A stretch of 64,000 bases of DNA from Frankia sp. RB7 (GCA_030403585.1 JAUEPE010000001.1:62001-126000); one strand, 5' to 3'. Positions 22,404-31,984 are shown, numbered from the stretch's first letter. Translations and numbers: made by a program. Notes: generated by a model from the letters alone, not told the origin.

Positions 22404-25244
22404 GTGCCAGACAACAACAACCATGACTCGGCCATTTCTTTTGGGCCATTTCGACTGTTTCCGAAGTCCCGCCTCCTGGAAAAGGACGGCGCGCATCTTC
22501 ACGTCGGCGGCCGCGCGCTCGACATCCTAATCTTCCTGGCCGAGCGGCCCGGCGAAGTCGTCGACAAGCGCGAGCTGGTCAAACGCGTCTGGGCCGATGT
22601 GAATGTGGACGACGGCAGCCTCCGTTTCCACATCGCAGCGCTCCGCAAGGCACTCGGAGACACCGGCAAGTCCGCCCGCTATGTCGTCAACGTCCCCGGG
22701 CGCGGCTATTGCTTCGTCGCATCACTCGCCCAAATTGCTCCCGCACCTCCCGCTTCCCGGATTGATACACCCCTTCCCCGCTCGCTCCCCGCGCCGCTTG
22801 CCCGGGTCATCGGGCGAGACGACGTCATCGAGAAGATTTCGACCGGGCTTGCGCAACATCGTTTCGTCACCGTGGTCGGCCCCGGCGGTATCGGCAAGAC
22901 CGCAGTGGCCGTGACCGTGGGCCATCGCCAGCTGACCCATTTCGACGGCAGCGTCTTCTTCGTCGACTTTGGACCGGTGAGGAAGCCCGAGCTCGCTGCG
23001 ATCACCATCGCATCGACGCTCGGGCTCTCCATCAATGCGGAGGATCCGGTCCCGGCGCTATTGACCCATCTCCAGGCGAAGCCGACGCTGTTGATTTTTG
23101 ACAGTTGCGAGCACGTGCTGGAGACCCTCGCGCCGCTCGTCGAGCGCCTGGTTCGCGAGGCACCGCGACTGCATGTGCTCGCCACCAGCCGCGAATCCTT
23201 TCGCAGCGAAGGCGAGCGGATCTTTCGACTGTTTCCGCTGGATTGTCCGCCCCGGCGCGATGACCTCGCCGTGGCCGACATCCTCACCTATCCCGCAGCC
23301 CAGCTCTTCGTCGAACGTATCGCACAGAGCTCCGGACCATTTCAGCTCAGCGCGGAAGAAGCACCGCTGGTGGCGGATATCTGCCGCCGCCTTGACGGCA
23401 TCGCGCTCGCGATCGAGCTCGCGGCGGGGCGGGTCAATGCCTATGGCATTGCCGGCACCGCGTCCCTGCTCGACAGCCGGTTTTCGCTGCAATGGCGCGG
23501 CCGACGCACGGCAATCCCGCGACACCAGACGCTCAGCGCCGCGCTTGACTGGAGTTACGACCTGCTTCCCGCATCCGAGAGCGCGATCTTGCGGAGATTG
23601 TCGGTGTTCGTCGGCCCGTTCACGCCGGAGGCGGCTGCCGCCGTCGCGTCGGGCGATGGGCTCAGCACGTCGGCGACCATGGAGGCGATCGACAATCTCG
23701 TCACGAAATCGCTGATCGCACCGTCCGGTGCGCGAGCGCTGCGTTATCGCCTGCTGGATACCACGCGCACCTACGCGCTCGGCAAGCTGAACGAGGCCGG
23801 CGAAGCGAAGCGGATCGCGCAGCGGCACGCCGAACATTTTCGCGACCTGTTCGAGCGCGCCGAGGCCGAGACCTCCGCGCCGCTGTCGGACTGGCTTGGC
23901 GTCTATGGCGCGGAGCTGGACAATCTGCGCGCTGCGCTGGATTGGGCCTTCTCGCCGGATGGCGATGCACAGCTCGGCATCGCGCTGACGGCGGTGTCGG
24001 TCACGCTCTGGATTCGTCTTTCGCTGTTCGCGGAATGTCGCGAGCGGGCCAGAACCGCATTGGCTGCGCTCGGAGACCAAGGCGACGAGCGCGTGCGCAT
24101 GCAGCTCCTGGCGGCGCTCGGCTGGTCGCTGATGTATGGCGAAGGACGCGCGCGCGAGGCCCGCCCGATCCTCGAGGCCACGCTAGAGCTGGCCGACAAG
24201 CTCGACGACAAGGATTTCCGATTGCGGGCGCTCTGGGGCCTGTGCATCGACCAGTTCAACAATGGCGCGTTCGGCAAGGCGCGCGCGCTCGCCGATCGTT
24301 TCGCCGAGGCCGCTTCGAGCTCACCCGACAAGACCGATCTCATGCTGGCCGACCGGTTGACCGCCGTGGCGCTGCATTATCTCGGCGACCAGAACGGGGC
24401 GCGAATCCGCATCGACCGGGTCAATGCCTCCCTGCATGTGCTGGCCGAGAAACCAAAGATCTTCCCGCTCGATGTCAGGCTATCGACGCAGTATTTCCGT
24501 GCCCGCATCCTGTGGCTCCAGGGGCATGCGGATCAGGCCCTGGCACTCGCCGAGCAGAATGTCCATGAAGGCCGCGCCAACGGCCACGCGCTGACGTTCT
24601 GCAGCGTGCTCGGACAGGCCGCCTGCCCGATTGCCTTTCTGGCCGGCGACTACGAAGCCGCCGAGCGTTACGGGACCGAGTTGCTCGAACATACCGATCG
24701 CCACGCCATCCGGCTCTGGAGTCTGTGGGCACGCGCTTTCAACGCCCTGGTCATCGTCAGGCGCACGGACTTCGAGACAGGCTTGCCGCAGCTGCGCGAC
24801 GAACTCAATCGCGCCGGCGATGCGCGCTTCCTGCCGCGCTTCCTTCCTCTGCTCGGCGAGCTCGCAGCCTGTTTCGGTCAGGCCAACCAAATCCACAACG
24901 GCGTCGACACGATCGAGAACGCGTTGGCGCGTTGCAACGACAGGCAGGAACGCTGGTATCTGCCGGAGCTGCTTCGCATCAAGGGTGAGCTGATGCTAAG
25001 AGAATCGCCGCAATCGGATACCGCTGACGCCTGCTTTCACGAGGCGATCGATCTGGCAGCACAGCAGGGCGCAGATTTCTGGCAGCTGCGATGCGCCATC
25101 AGCATCGCGCAAGTCAGGATTGGACAGGGCCAGCACACAGAGGCGCTGGCTGTTCTGGAGAAGGCCTGCGCCGCGATGACCGAAGGATCCGGCATCGCTG
25201 ATATGCGGATCGCCCGCGATCTCATCGTTCAACTGCGGACCTGA
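22404..25244 (+). CDS. Winged-helix (OmpR-type) regulator with P-loop ATPase and TPR-like C-terminus, paralogue 1
   Basis: A 946-residue regulator starting at GTG 22404; the same GTG is conserved in the paralogue at 35412. Residues about 12-108 are an OmpR/CadC-type winged helix (FRLFPKSRLLEKDG, GGRALDILIFLAERPGEVV, VPGRGYCF). Residues about 135-450 are an NB-ARC/STAND-type ATPase: Walker A GPGGIGKT (159-166), Walker B LLIFD (229-233), ATSRESFR sensor and RLDGIALAIELAAGR. The C-terminal half is helical and repeat-like, as in ligand-sensing TPR domains. There is no SARP-type BTAD domain. Such proteins are ligand-gated activators. Neighbours are an aldo/keto reductase (convergent) and a Bug protein (divergent). 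Confidence 0.88.
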   Translation: MPDNNNHDSAISFGPFRLFPKSRLLEKDGAHLHVGGRALDILIFLAERPGEVVDKRELVKRVWADVNVDDGSLRFHIAALRKALGDTGKSARYVVNVPGRGYCFVASLAQIAPAPPASRIDTPLPRSLPAPLARVIGRDDVIEKISTGLAQHRFVTVVGPGGIGKTAVAVTVGHRQLTHFDGSVFFVDFGPVRKPELAAITIASTLGLSINAEDPVPALLTHLQAKPTLLIFDSCEHVLETLAPLVERLVREAPRLHVLATSRESFRSEGERIFRLFPLDCPPRRDDLAVADILTYPAAQLFVERIAQSSGPFQLSAEEAPLVADICRRLDGIALAIELAAGRVNAYGIAGTASLLDSRFSLQWRGRRTAIPRHQTLSAALDWSYDLLPASESAILRRLSVFVGPFTPEAAAAVASGDGLSTSATMEAIDNLVTKSLIAPSGARALRYRLLDTTRTYALGKLNEAGEAKRIAQRHAEHFRDLFERAEAETSAPLSDWLGVYGAELDNLRAALDWAFSPDGDAQLGIALTAVSVTLWIRLSLFAECRERARTALAALGDQGDERVRMQLLAALGWSLMYGEGRAREARPILEATLELADKLDDKDFRLRALWGLCIDQFNNGAFGKARALADRFAEAASSSPDKTDLMLADRLTAVALHYLGDQNGARIRIDRVNASLHVLAEKPKIFPLDVRLSTQYFRARILWLQGHADQALALAEQNVHEGRANGHALTFCSVLGQAACPIAFLAGDYEAAERYGTELLEHTDRHAIRLWSLWARAFNALVIVRRTDFETGLPQLRDELNRAGDARFLPRFLPLLGELAACFGQANQIHNGVDTIENALARCNDRQERWYLPELLRIKGELMLRESPQSDTADACFHEAIDLAAQQGADFWQLRCAISIAQVRIGQGQHTEALAVLEKACAAMTEGSGIADMRIARDLIVQLRT

Positions 25245-25284
25245 CCCGGGCGTCCCAACCCAACGGTTTGACCCGAGCCTCAGC

Positions 25285-25310
25285 GCCGCGTTCCAGTCGC
25301 AGAACGCGGC
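25285..25310. terminator. Hairpin between convergent genes
   Basis: GCCGCGTTC (25285-25293) pairs perfectly with GAACGCGGC (25302-25310) across an 8-base loop. It lies between the stop of the winged-helix ATPase gene and the stop of the aldo/keto reductase gene, where a bidirectional terminator is expected. No U-tract on either side. Confidence 0.45.
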
Positions 25311-25325
25311 TCCGCATTGCTCGCG

Positions 25326-26264
25326 TTATTCCGCCCGGGGAATAAATCCGGGCACGCCGGTATGCACCACCGTGTTGAACCTGATGTTTGTCGTGATCTG
25401 GTCCCGTATCTCCCGCATCGCATCTTCGGGCAGCGTCGAAATATCGGCGTTTTCCTGGATGCGCCGAGGATTGGTCGACGTCGTCAGGAAAGCCGTGCCT
25501 CGCTGGACGGCCCATGCCAGAGCAATCTGAGCCGGTGTCTTGTGGAGGCGCTCCGCGATGGCGGTGATCACCGGGTCGGCCAGAAGATTCGGCTTCATGG
25601 CATGTCCCAGCGCAGCAAACGCCTGGAGCACGATCCCATGCTCGCGACAGAAGTCGAGCAGCTCCCATTCAGGCAGATACGGATGGGATTCGACTTGCAC
25701 CATGGCAGGCCTGATCCGCGCGACCGCAACGATCTCGCGCAGCTTCTCCAGGGTGATGTCCGACAAGCCTATCGACTTGCAGTGCCCCTCGTCGACAAGG
25801 CGCTCCAGCGCCCCCCATGTCTCCGCCAACGTCACGCCTGAATCATAGATGACCTGGCCGCGCTCGTCTCTCGGATCCTGCTCGTCGCCGGGTTGAAAGG
25901 CAAACGGCGTATGGACGATGTAGCAATCGATATCGTCGAGTTGCAGCCGCCGACGACTGGCGTCGAAGGCAGCCTTGACCCGTTCCGGCCGATGATTGGT
26001 GTTCCATAATTTCGTCGTCACGAACAGGTCCTGGCGCTGAAGCGTTCCCGCCTTGAACGCGTCCTGCAGTGCATCGCCGACCGCCGCTTCGTTACGGTAG
26101 CGCTCCGCACAATCGAAATGCCGAAATCCTGCCTCCAAAGCAGCCTTGGTGGCCTGCTTCGTCACGAGCGGATCCGGAATGAGCGTGCCAAATCCCACAG
26201 CGGGAATCGTCCCGGACTCATGAGTGGGAATCCTCGTATAGCGAAGCGAATCTGACGTCGTCAT
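25326..26264 (-). CDS. Aldo/keto reductase
   Basis: A 312-residue (alpha/beta)8 NADPH-dependent oxidoreductase. The catalytic tetrad is visible: Asp and Tyr in HFDCAERYRNEAAVG, Lys in VTTKLW and His in CYIVHTPF. The C-terminal cofactor segment is FLTTSTNPRRIQENADI, where STNPRRI replaces the common SxxxxRI motif. It reduces aldehydes and ketones in the cytosol. It is convergent with the winged-helix ATPase gene and lies 95 bases downstream of nothing but its own promoter region, close to an efflux operon, consistent with a detoxification neighbourhood. Confidence 0.9.
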   Translation of the reverse strand: MTTSDSLRYTRIPTHESGTIPAVGFGTLIPDPLVTKQATKAALEAGFRHFDCAERYRNEAAVGDALQDAFKAGTLQRQDLFVTTKLWNTNHRPERVKAAFDASRRRLQLDDIDCYIVHTPFAFQPGDEQDPRDERGQVIYDSGVTLAETWGALERLVDEGHCKSIGLSDITLEKLREIVAVARIRPAMVQVESHPYLPEWELLDFCREHGIVLQAFAALGHAMKPNLLADPVITAIAERLHKTPAQIALAWAVQRGTAFLTTSTNPRRIQENADISTLPEDAMREIRDQITTNIRFNTVVHTGVPGFIPRAE

Positions 26265-26359
26265 GTTGATACTCCTTTGTTTGTCCTCGGCTCACCGCAC
26301 AAGCGGAAGACGAGGTGATCGAAATTGACGATGCGATGTCATTTCACGGCTCCCCGGCG

Positions 26360-27856
26360 CTAACCGGCGGGCCGCGGCTTGCGGAGAAAGAACACGAGTG
26401 GGATCACGACGAGCATGGCGAACATCAGGATTTCGAACTGGTCGATGACCGCGACCGTCGCCGCCTGCCGCGTCACCATGCCGTTGAGCGCGGCAAGGCC
26501 CGGCTTGCCGATCGATCCCCCGAAATAGGCGGCGATACGATAGGGCGTGAGGTTCTTGGCGAGTGCAATGTGCATGGCCTGCGTGTTGGCGTAGAAGAAC
26601 AGCTGGACGACCGCGATGCCGATGGTGCTGCCATAGAGGCGCGACAGGTTGATCAGCGCGCTGCCTTCCGGGCGGAGCTTCGGATCGAGCGTGCCGAACG
26701 CGGCCCTGGCGAGCGCCGGCAGCAACATGCCGATACCGGCGCCCTGAAGCAGGCCAGCCTCGACCACCGGCCGCCAATCCATCGCCGGTGAATAGCCGAG
26801 CATCAGCCAATTGGCATAGACCACCAGCGTCATTCCCCCGATGAGGAACGGCCGATAGTCGACCTGTGCGGGAACCAGGCTCGTTAACGCGAGCGCGCCA
26901 ACGAGCGCCACGCCGCGCGGAATAGTCATGTAACCGGTGGTATCGACCGGATAGTTGAGCAATTCCTCCAGCATCGGGGATGTCAACGCCAGGGTCGGCA
27001 GCAGGACGAAGCCGAGCGCGAAAGAGATGACGGTTGACAGTACGAGATTGCGATCCCTGAACAGTGCCGTGCGGAGAAAATGCTCCCTGGTCGTCATGAC
27101 GTGGACGATGAAGAGATAGAAGCCCAGGACCGAGGCAATTGCTTCGACCCAGATCTCGGTGGAAGAAAACCATTCGAGGCGCTCGCCGCGGTCGAGCAGC
27201 ATCTGCAGCCCGATCATGCCGATGGAGAAGGTCGTCAGCCCGAAAAAGTCGAAGGGCTTGCTCCGCGCTGCCCGCTTCTCGCTCAGTTGCCGGGCCATGG
27301 TCAGGAAGATGAAACCCGTCATCGGCAAGCTGACATAGAAGATCGATGCCCAGCCGTAGTACTCACTGAACCAGCCTCCGATGGCGGGGCCGCTGCTGAT
27401 GCCGAGCAGGGAACACACGGTCCACACCAGGCTCATGCGCGCATGCCGCGCCGGCGGCATCACCTCGAGCAGGATTGCCAGCGAGAGTGGAGCGAGCGGC
27501 CCGCTCGCCAGTCCCTGGAGAATTCGGGCGAGCACGAACTGGATCGACGTCGTCGCCAGCGTGTTGAGGACCAGACCTAGCGCGAAGCCAACGACGGCGG
27601 TTTGATAGATTGCCTTCCGGCCGTAACGTCCCGCCAGCCATTGCGTGATCGACATGGTCACGGCGCTGGCGGCGATATACGAGGAAAACACCCAGCCGAC
27701 CTCGTCATTGGCCATCGCCAGCGTTGCCTGAATATGCGGCAGCGCCGCGTTCGGTATCGAAATGTTGACGGCCTGCATGTAGGTCGCCATGAGGGCCGCC
27801 GCGGCGAGCGCGCGATGACTGGCGGGCGCTGCGGTCGATGGGAGGAGCGTACTCAT
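26360..27856 (-). CDS. MFS multidrug efflux transporter, DHA2 (EmrB/QacA) family
   Basis: A 498-residue protein with about 14 hydrophobic segments. ATG 27856 was chosen because it overlaps the upstream adaptor gene by 4 bases (ATGA) and gives the normal N-terminus (RALAAAALMATYMQAVNISIPN); the open frame extends further upstream as an overprint. DHA2 landmarks are WVFSSYIAASAVTMSI, WLAGRYGRKAIYQ (motif A) and ILQGLASGPLAPLS. With the HlyD-type protein it would form a drug or toxic-metabolite exporter spanning the envelope. Confidence 0.9.
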   Translation of the reverse strand: MSTLLPSTAAPASHRALAAAALMATYMQAVNISIPNAALPHIQATLAMANDEVGWVFSSYIAASAVTMSITQWLAGRYGRKAIYQTAVVGFALGLVLNTLATTSIQFVLARILQGLASGPLAPLSLAILLEVMPPARHARMSLVWTVCSLLGISSGPAIGGWFSEYYGWASIFYVSLPMTGFIFLTMARQLSEKRAARSKPFDFFGLTTFSIGMIGLQMLLDRGERLEWFSSTEIWVEAIASVLGFYLFIVHVMTTREHFLRTALFRDRNLVLSTVISFALGFVLLPTLALTSPMLEELLNYPVDTTGYMTIPRGVALVGALALTSLVPAQVDYRPFLIGGMTLVVYANWLMLGYSPAMDWRPVVEAGLLQGAGIGMLLPALARAAFGTLDPKLRPEGSALINLSRLYGSTIGIAVVQLFFYANTQAMHIALAKNLTPYRIAAYFGGSIGKPGLAALNGMVTRQAATVAVIDQFEILMFAMLVVIPLVFFLRKPRPAG

Positions 27857-28998
27857 TTTGCCTCCGTCGCACGCGCGGATTGGAGAAGATGGGCCCAGGT
27901 GCGGCGATAGCCGGTGTCGACCCGCGCCGTCACGCTGATGCCCGAGAACAGCGGCCGAGTCGTATCGAGATCGTCGAGTTCGAGCCGCACCGGCAGGCGC
28001 TGCACGACCTTGACCCAATTCCCCGTCGCATTCTCGGGCGGCAGGACAGAGAAGTCCGATCCGGTGCCGGGACTCATGCTGACGATGTGCGCCTTGAACT
28101 TGCGATCCGGATAGGCGTCGACGTCGATCGTCGCCTCCTGACCCGGACGCATGTGGGTCAAGCCGGTCTCGCGAAAATTCGCCTCGATCCAGACATGCCG
28201 GCTCGACATCAATGAGAACGTGGCTGCCCCGGCATTGACGAAGCCGCCGATCTGCAAATCGTCGACCTTGGTCACGATGCCGTCGTCGGGCGCCGTCACG
28301 GTGGCATAAGAAAGATCGAGCCGCGCGCGATCGAGCTGCGCCCTGGCCGCGCGAACCGTCGGATGGCGGTCGACATCGATATCGGGATCGCCGTCGAGAG
28401 CGACGATCGTGTTGGCGATCTGCTGTTCGATCGACGCGGTGCGGTGGCGGGAGACCTTCATGTCCGTCTCGGCCCGCTCGTAGACTGCGCGCGGCGTGAA
28501 GTCCGAGGCCACGAGCATCTTCTTGCGGTCGAACTCGCGTTCGTCGAAGGAAGCTGATTCCTTCGACGATTGCAGTTCCGCCTGTTGTTGACGGTAGGTT
28601 GCCTTGAGAGAGTCGATCTGAAGGCGCGCGCTGCCGAGTCTTGCTTCGGCCTGATCGACGGCAATCTGGTAGGGCTCAGGATCGATCCGAAACAGGACCT
28701 GGCCCTGCCGAACGCGCTCGTTATCGTGCACGGCGATTTCAACCGCCTGCCCGGAAACCCGGGCATTGATGGTCACCTTGGCGGCCCGAACGAACGCGTC
28801 ATCGGTCGAGACGAATGGTTCCTGGGCGAGATACATCGTTGCGCCGATCACGGCCACGACGATCGGGACCGCCAGCATTAAGGGGCGGCGCAGCCGTTTC
28901 CCGAGTTCCGGTCGGAATGACTGGCCAACAGCTTCTCTCCCGCGAAAGCTCTTGCGATCGCCCCACCAGCCGGCGATTGGCGCGAAATTGAAATGCAT
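27853..28998 (-). CDS. HlyD/EmrA-family membrane fusion protein
   Basis: A 381-residue periplasmic adaptor. A short cytoplasmic N-terminus and one membrane helix (about 40-58) are followed by the lipoyl-like half motif (VTINARVSGQAVEIAVHDNERV), a coiled-coil hairpin (about 100-190), the second lipoyl half (VTAPDDGIVTKVDDLQIGG) and the beta-barrel (HVWIEANFRETGL). ATG 28998 is preferred over the upstream in-frame TTG because GGCGAGGATTTCG lies at proper spacing before it. It is divergent from a TetR gene whose predicted operators lie in the shared promoter region. Confidence 0.9.
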   Translation of the reverse strand: MHFNFAPIAGWWGDRKSFRGREAVGQSFRPELGKRLRRPLMLAVPIVVAVIGATMYLAQEPFVSTDDAFVRAAKVTINARVSGQAVEIAVHDNERVRQGQVLFRIDPEPYQIAVDQAEARLGSARLQIDSLKATYRQQQAELQSSKESASFDEREFDRKKMLVASDFTPRAVYERAETDMKVSRHRTASIEQQIANTIVALDGDPDIDVDRHPTVRAARAQLDRARLDLSYATVTAPDDGIVTKVDDLQIGGFVNAGAATFSLMSSRHVWIEANFRETGLTHMRPGQEATIDVDAYPDRKFKAHIVSMSPGTGSDFSVLPPENATGNWVKVVQRLPVRLELDDLDTTRPLFSGISVTARVDTGYRRTWAHLLQSARATEAK

Positions 28999-29021
28999 CG
29001 AAATCCTCGCCTTCAATTAAC

Positions 29022-29039
29022 TAACGTTCGTTACAAATA
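29022..29039. promoter_or_regulatory. Predicted TetR operator, site 1
   Basis: An 18-bp element beginning TAACG and ending TACAAATA. It matches site 2 at 15 of 18 positions as a direct repeat and contains the partly palindromic core AACGTTCGTT. It lies 24 bases upstream of the adaptor start, where binding would repress the efflux operon. Confidence 0.5.
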
Positions 29040-29083
29040 CTGCCCCATGGACCGGCAATCAAGCCTCCGCACCTTGATTTTTA

Positions 29084-29101
29084 TAACGATCAATACAAAT
29101 A
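29084..29101. promoter_or_regulatory. Predicted TetR operator, site 2
   Basis: Second 18-bp copy, TAACGATCAATACAAATA, 62 bases from site 1 in the same orientation and 37 bases before the tetR-type gene. Two sites in a divergent region fit repression of the efflux genes and autoregulation. Confidence 0.5.
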
Positions 29102-29137
29102 TATGTAATCAGGTACGACAACCGGGATTTTGACGAC

Positions 29138-29761
29138 ATGGCGCGAAAAACCAGCGAAACGAGCCCCGCACGCCGGGGGCGGCCACCGGCCTATGACGCA
29201 CAAACGGCCCTCAAGCGAGCAACCGAGACCTTTTGGAAGACCGGCTACTCCGGCACGTCCCTGGACAAGGTGGCGGCCGCCACCGGCATGAGCCCGCCGA
29301 GCCTCTATGCGGTCTTCGGCAACAAGCACGCTCTCTATCTCGAGGCGCTCGCCCGCTATTGGGACATCAGCCTCGCTGCCACGCGCGAGGCACTCGCGGG
29401 GGACCACCCCTTGGACGAAGCGCTGATGCTCGCCTACGACGCCGCCCTCTCGATCTATTTTTCGGGCAAGGGACACGCGCGCGGCTGCTTTGTCGTCGGA
29501 ACTGCGGTTACCGAAACCGCAGAAGATGCAGCGATCCGAAAAAGCGTTGCGACTGGACTTCGTGCGATCGATGCTGACTTCGAGGCACGATTCTGTCTCG
29601 CACAGGACAAGGGCGAACTGAAGCGCGATGCCGATCCCGCGACGCTCGCGATCCTCGCTTCGGCCACGATGCATACGATCGCGATCCGCGCCCGCGCCGG
29701 CGCTTCCCGTGCCGAACTCAGGGAGATTGCCCGGAAGGCGGTGAACGTGATCTGCGGATGA
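29138..29761 (+). CDS. TetR/AcrR family repressor
   Basis: A 207-residue regulator. The N-terminal helix-turn-helix lies at about 27-70 (ALKRATETFWKTGYSGTSLDKVAAATG then SPPSLYAVFGNKHALY). The C-terminal ligand domain is of the type found in AcrR-like repressors, with a Cys at GCFVVGTAVTE. It is transcribed divergently from the EmrAB-type pair and is very likely its local repressor, released by the exported compound. Confidence 0.92.
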   Translation: MARKTSETSPARRGRPPAYDAQTALKRATETFWKTGYSGTSLDKVAAATGMSPPSLYAVFGNKHALYLEALARYWDISLAATREALAGDHPLDEALMLAYDAALSIYFSGKGHARGCFVVGTAVTETAEDAAIRKSVATGLRAIDADFEARFCLAQDKGELKRDADPATLAILASATMHTIAIRARAGASRAELREIARKAVNVICG

Positions 29762-29768
29762 CGGGCAG

Positions 29769-29822
29769 AAGTGGGCCGAGCGGCAACGCGACGAGAATAG
29801 CTCGCACATTCGCGTCCCACTT
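29769..29822 (+). terminator. Composite hairpin after the TetR gene
   Basis: AAGTGGG (29769-29775) pairs with CCCACTT (29816-29822). Nested stems ACGCG/CGCGT (29786-29790 with 29811-29815) and CGAG/CTCG (29792-29795 with 29801-29804) fill the loop. TCTTGTC follows. It begins 8 bases after the stop in the space between the convergent tetR and msrA genes. Confidence 0.4.
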
Positions 29823-29906
29823 TCTTGTCAGAAGTCGGCCACCGTTTTCAAGCCAACAACCAGCGCATTCCCGTTCCGGCCTCAGGCGCGTCCGGGTGCC
29901 GTCTTT

Positions 29907-30422
29907 TTAGCCTCCCGCAGCAACAGCGCGCCGCGGCAGCTTCCAGTCCGGCCGGATGAAATGGCAGGTGTAGCCGTCAGGATAGCGTTCGAGATAATCC
30001 TGATGCTCGGGCTCGGCCTCCCAGAATTCGCCAACGGGAGCGACTTCCGTGACCACCTTGCCGGGCCACAGACCCGATGCTTCGACATCGGCAATGGTGT
30101 CTTCAGCGACGTGCTTCTGCTCGTCTGACGTATAGAAAATCGCAGAGCGATAGCTCGTGCCGAGATCATTGCCCTGGCGGTTGAGCGTCGTGGGATCGTG
30201 GATCTGGAAAAAGAACTCCAGCATGGTCCGGAAGCTGGTCTTCGCCGGATCGAACGTTATCTCGATCGCTTCGGCATGGCCTTCGTGATTGCGATAGGTG
30301 GCGTTCTTCACCCGACCGCCGGTGTAGCCGACCCGCGTCGAGATCACGCCGGGCTGCCTGCGGATGAGATCCTGCATGCCCCAGAAGCAGCCTCCAGCCA
30401 AAACCGCGCGCTCTGTCGTCAT
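29907..30422 (-). CDS. msrA: Peptide methionine sulfoxide reductase MsrA
   Basis: A 171-residue enzyme with the MsrA active-site motif GGCFWG (catalytic Cys12), the downstream RVGYTGG and the [13 protein letters not shown] segment. It reduces methionine-S-sulfoxide in proteins with thioredoxin. ATG 30422 is chosen because GGAG lies six bases before it; two in-frame ATGs further upstream (30434, 30443) have weaker sites. It follows an OsmC gene on the same strand, giving an oxidative-damage pair. Confidence 0.93.
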   Translation of the reverse strand: MTTERAVLAGGCFWGMQDLIRRQPGVISTRVGYTGGRVKNATYRNHEGHAEAIEITFDPAKTSFRTMLEFFFQIHDPTTLNRQGNDLGTSYRSAIFYTSDEQKHVAEDTIADVEASGLWPGKVVTEVAPVGEFWEAEPEHQDYLERYPDGYTCHFIRPDWKLPRRAVAAGG

Positions 30423-30556
30423 CTGATGCTCCATCTGCTTCATCGGGACGCCCGCGATTCAAACGGAAAACGCCCCATCCTCGACGGCCTCTCGCCCAGG
30501 ACTTTGCCTTCATCAGGCCGATGCTGGCAAGTCCTGCGGCGGTTGCCAATATTCGG

Positions 30557-30979
30557 CTAAGTCAATTTAGCGTCGAGCGTGATCGTCGCGTTCAGCACTT
30601 TCGACACTGGACAGTTCTTCTCGGCCTCGCCGGCGATCTTGGCAAAACCGGCGTCGTCGAGGTTCGGCACCTTGGCGCGCAAGGTCAGCGCCGACTTGCT
30701 GATCTTGAATCCCTTCCCTTCGGGATCGAGGGTCACCGCGGCCTCGGTGGAGAGTTCAGTCGGCGTGAAGCCGGCGAGTTGAAGACCGAAGGCCAACGCC
30801 ATTGTGAAGCAGCCGGCGTGGGCGGCTGCGATCAATTCCTCGGGATTGGTGCCCTTCTCGTTCTCGAACCGCGTCTTGAACGAGTACGGCGTGTCGGCGA
30901 GCACGCCGGATTCGCTTGAGATATGGCCGGTGCCGTCGCGACCGGTGCCCTGCCAGACTGCTTTTGCCTTGCGGATCAT
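30557..30979 (-). CDS. OsmC-family peroxiredoxin
   Basis: A 140-residue protein of the OsmC branch. The catalytic Cys is in AAAHAGCFTMALAF (about residue 57) and the second in EKNCPVSKVL (about 127). The N-terminal Arg region and TRFENEKGTNPEELI are typical. It reduces organic hydroperoxides. The start has GGAGAAAAG upstream. It lies between the enoyl-CoA hydratase-like gene (124 bases upstream) and msrA (134 bases downstream), all on the minus strand. Confidence 0.92.
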   Translation of the reverse strand: MIRKAKAVWQGTGRDGTGHISSESGVLADTPYSFKTRFENEKGTNPEELIAAAHAGCFTMALAFGLQLAGFTPTELSTEAAVTLDPEGKGFKISKSALTLRAKVPNLDDAGFAKIAGEAEKNCPVSKVLNATITLDAKLT

Positions 30980-31103
30980 CTCTTTTCTCCTTGTTATGTT
31001 TGCTTGCTTGCGGGTCGTTTGGCGGCGCTCCGCACCGGTGGAAGGCTATCCCGGCGCCGCCGCCGTGTCGCCTTCCAACCGGTCGAGCGCCGCAGCGGTT
31101 CCA

Positions 31104-31952
31104 TCAGATGCCGATCTGTCCGACGTGGAAGCCCAGCCGGTTTTCGACGTCGCCCGCGCGGTGGAAGCCTCGCGCCATGAGCGCCTTGATCCTGGTCTGA
31201 CTCGCAGGACGACCCAGGGATCCTATGAACGCGTCCCACTCCGGCTTGATTTCTTCGTCCGGCGGCAGGCTCGCGACGTCGACCAGACGCTTGGTCTCGG
31301 CAATCGCGGCCTTGTCGAAGCTGGCGATACGCATCGCGAGCGCCTCGACGAAGCCATCGAGTTCCGCATCCGGCAGCGACCGGTTCACGTAACCGTAGCG
31401 CTCGGCGAGATCGCCACGGATGTCGTCCGCACTCAAAAGCACTTCGAGCGCACGGCCGCGGCCCATCAAGCGCGGCAGCCGCGCCATCGGCCCGCCGCCG
31501 GGCACCAGGCCAGCGCCAACTTCCCATTGCGACAGGATCGCCTTTTCACGACTTGCGAAGCGCATGTCGCTTGCGAGCGCGAGCTCACTGCCGACACCGG
31601 TCGCGCGGCCTCGGATCGAGGCAATCGACACCACCGGCGCCCGGCTCAGGCGCACCAGCATGTCGGGCAGCGCCTGGAGGCCAGTCGGCCCCGGCGGGAT
31701 ACTCAGGGAATCCTCCAGCGGCGCCAGGAAGTCGTAATGCGTGATGAAGAAGCCTTCGACGGCGCTGTCGAACACCACGACCTTCACCTGCGGATCGGTC
31801 TCGATCGTGGTGATGATGTCGTTGAGCAACGGCAGGTGTTTCGGGCCAAAAATGTTCACCGGCGGCATGTCGAAGGTGACACGCCAGTATGTCGGCAGGC
31901 GTCGCTCCAGCCGGATATCTTCCGTCGTGAATGTGCGTTCGGGACGATTCAT
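31104..31952 (-). CDS. Enoyl-CoA hydratase/isomerase family protein
   Basis: A 282-residue crotonase-fold protein: RVTFDMPPVNIFGP near the N-terminus, the first oxyanion region around SIRGRATGVGSELALASDMRFAS and a later segment GAGLVPGGGPMARLPRLMGRG. The typical GGG/Glu catalytic positions are partly substituted (ATGVGSEL), so the exact reaction cannot be given. ATG 31952 was preferred to upstream in-frame starts, which would run into the hairpin that precedes the gene. It lies 64 bases downstream of the epoxide hydrolase gene and may be co-transcribed with it. Confidence 0.85.
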   Translation of the reverse strand: MNRPERTFTTEDIRLERRLPTYWRVTFDMPPVNIFGPKHLPLLNDIITTIETDPQVKVVVFDSAVEGFFITHYDFLAPLEDSLSIPPGPTGLQALPDMLVRLSRAPVVSIASIRGRATGVGSELALASDMRFASREKAILSQWEVGAGLVPGGGPMARLPRLMGRGRALEVLLSADDIRGDLAERYGYVNRSLPDAELDGFVEALAMRIASFDKAAIAETKRLVDVASLPPDEEIKPEWDAFIGSLGRPASQTRIKALMARGFHRAGDVENRLGFHVGQIGI

Positions 31953-31984
31953 GGTTTGCACGCCTGATGTTTTCTCGAAGGACA

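Noticed and set aside
22112..22435. Minus-strand frames upstream of both winged-helix ATPase genes (also 35249-35443) that begin with similar residues
   Set aside because: The similarity follows from conservation of the promoter and first codons of the sense genes; the frames have different lengths and no recognisable domains.
30987..31015. GTTAT followed by CTTGC upstream of the OsmC gene, resembling a CTAAC array
   Set aside because: In gene direction the spacing is not 10 bases, it overlaps the ribosome binding site and no -10 lies 23 bases further on.
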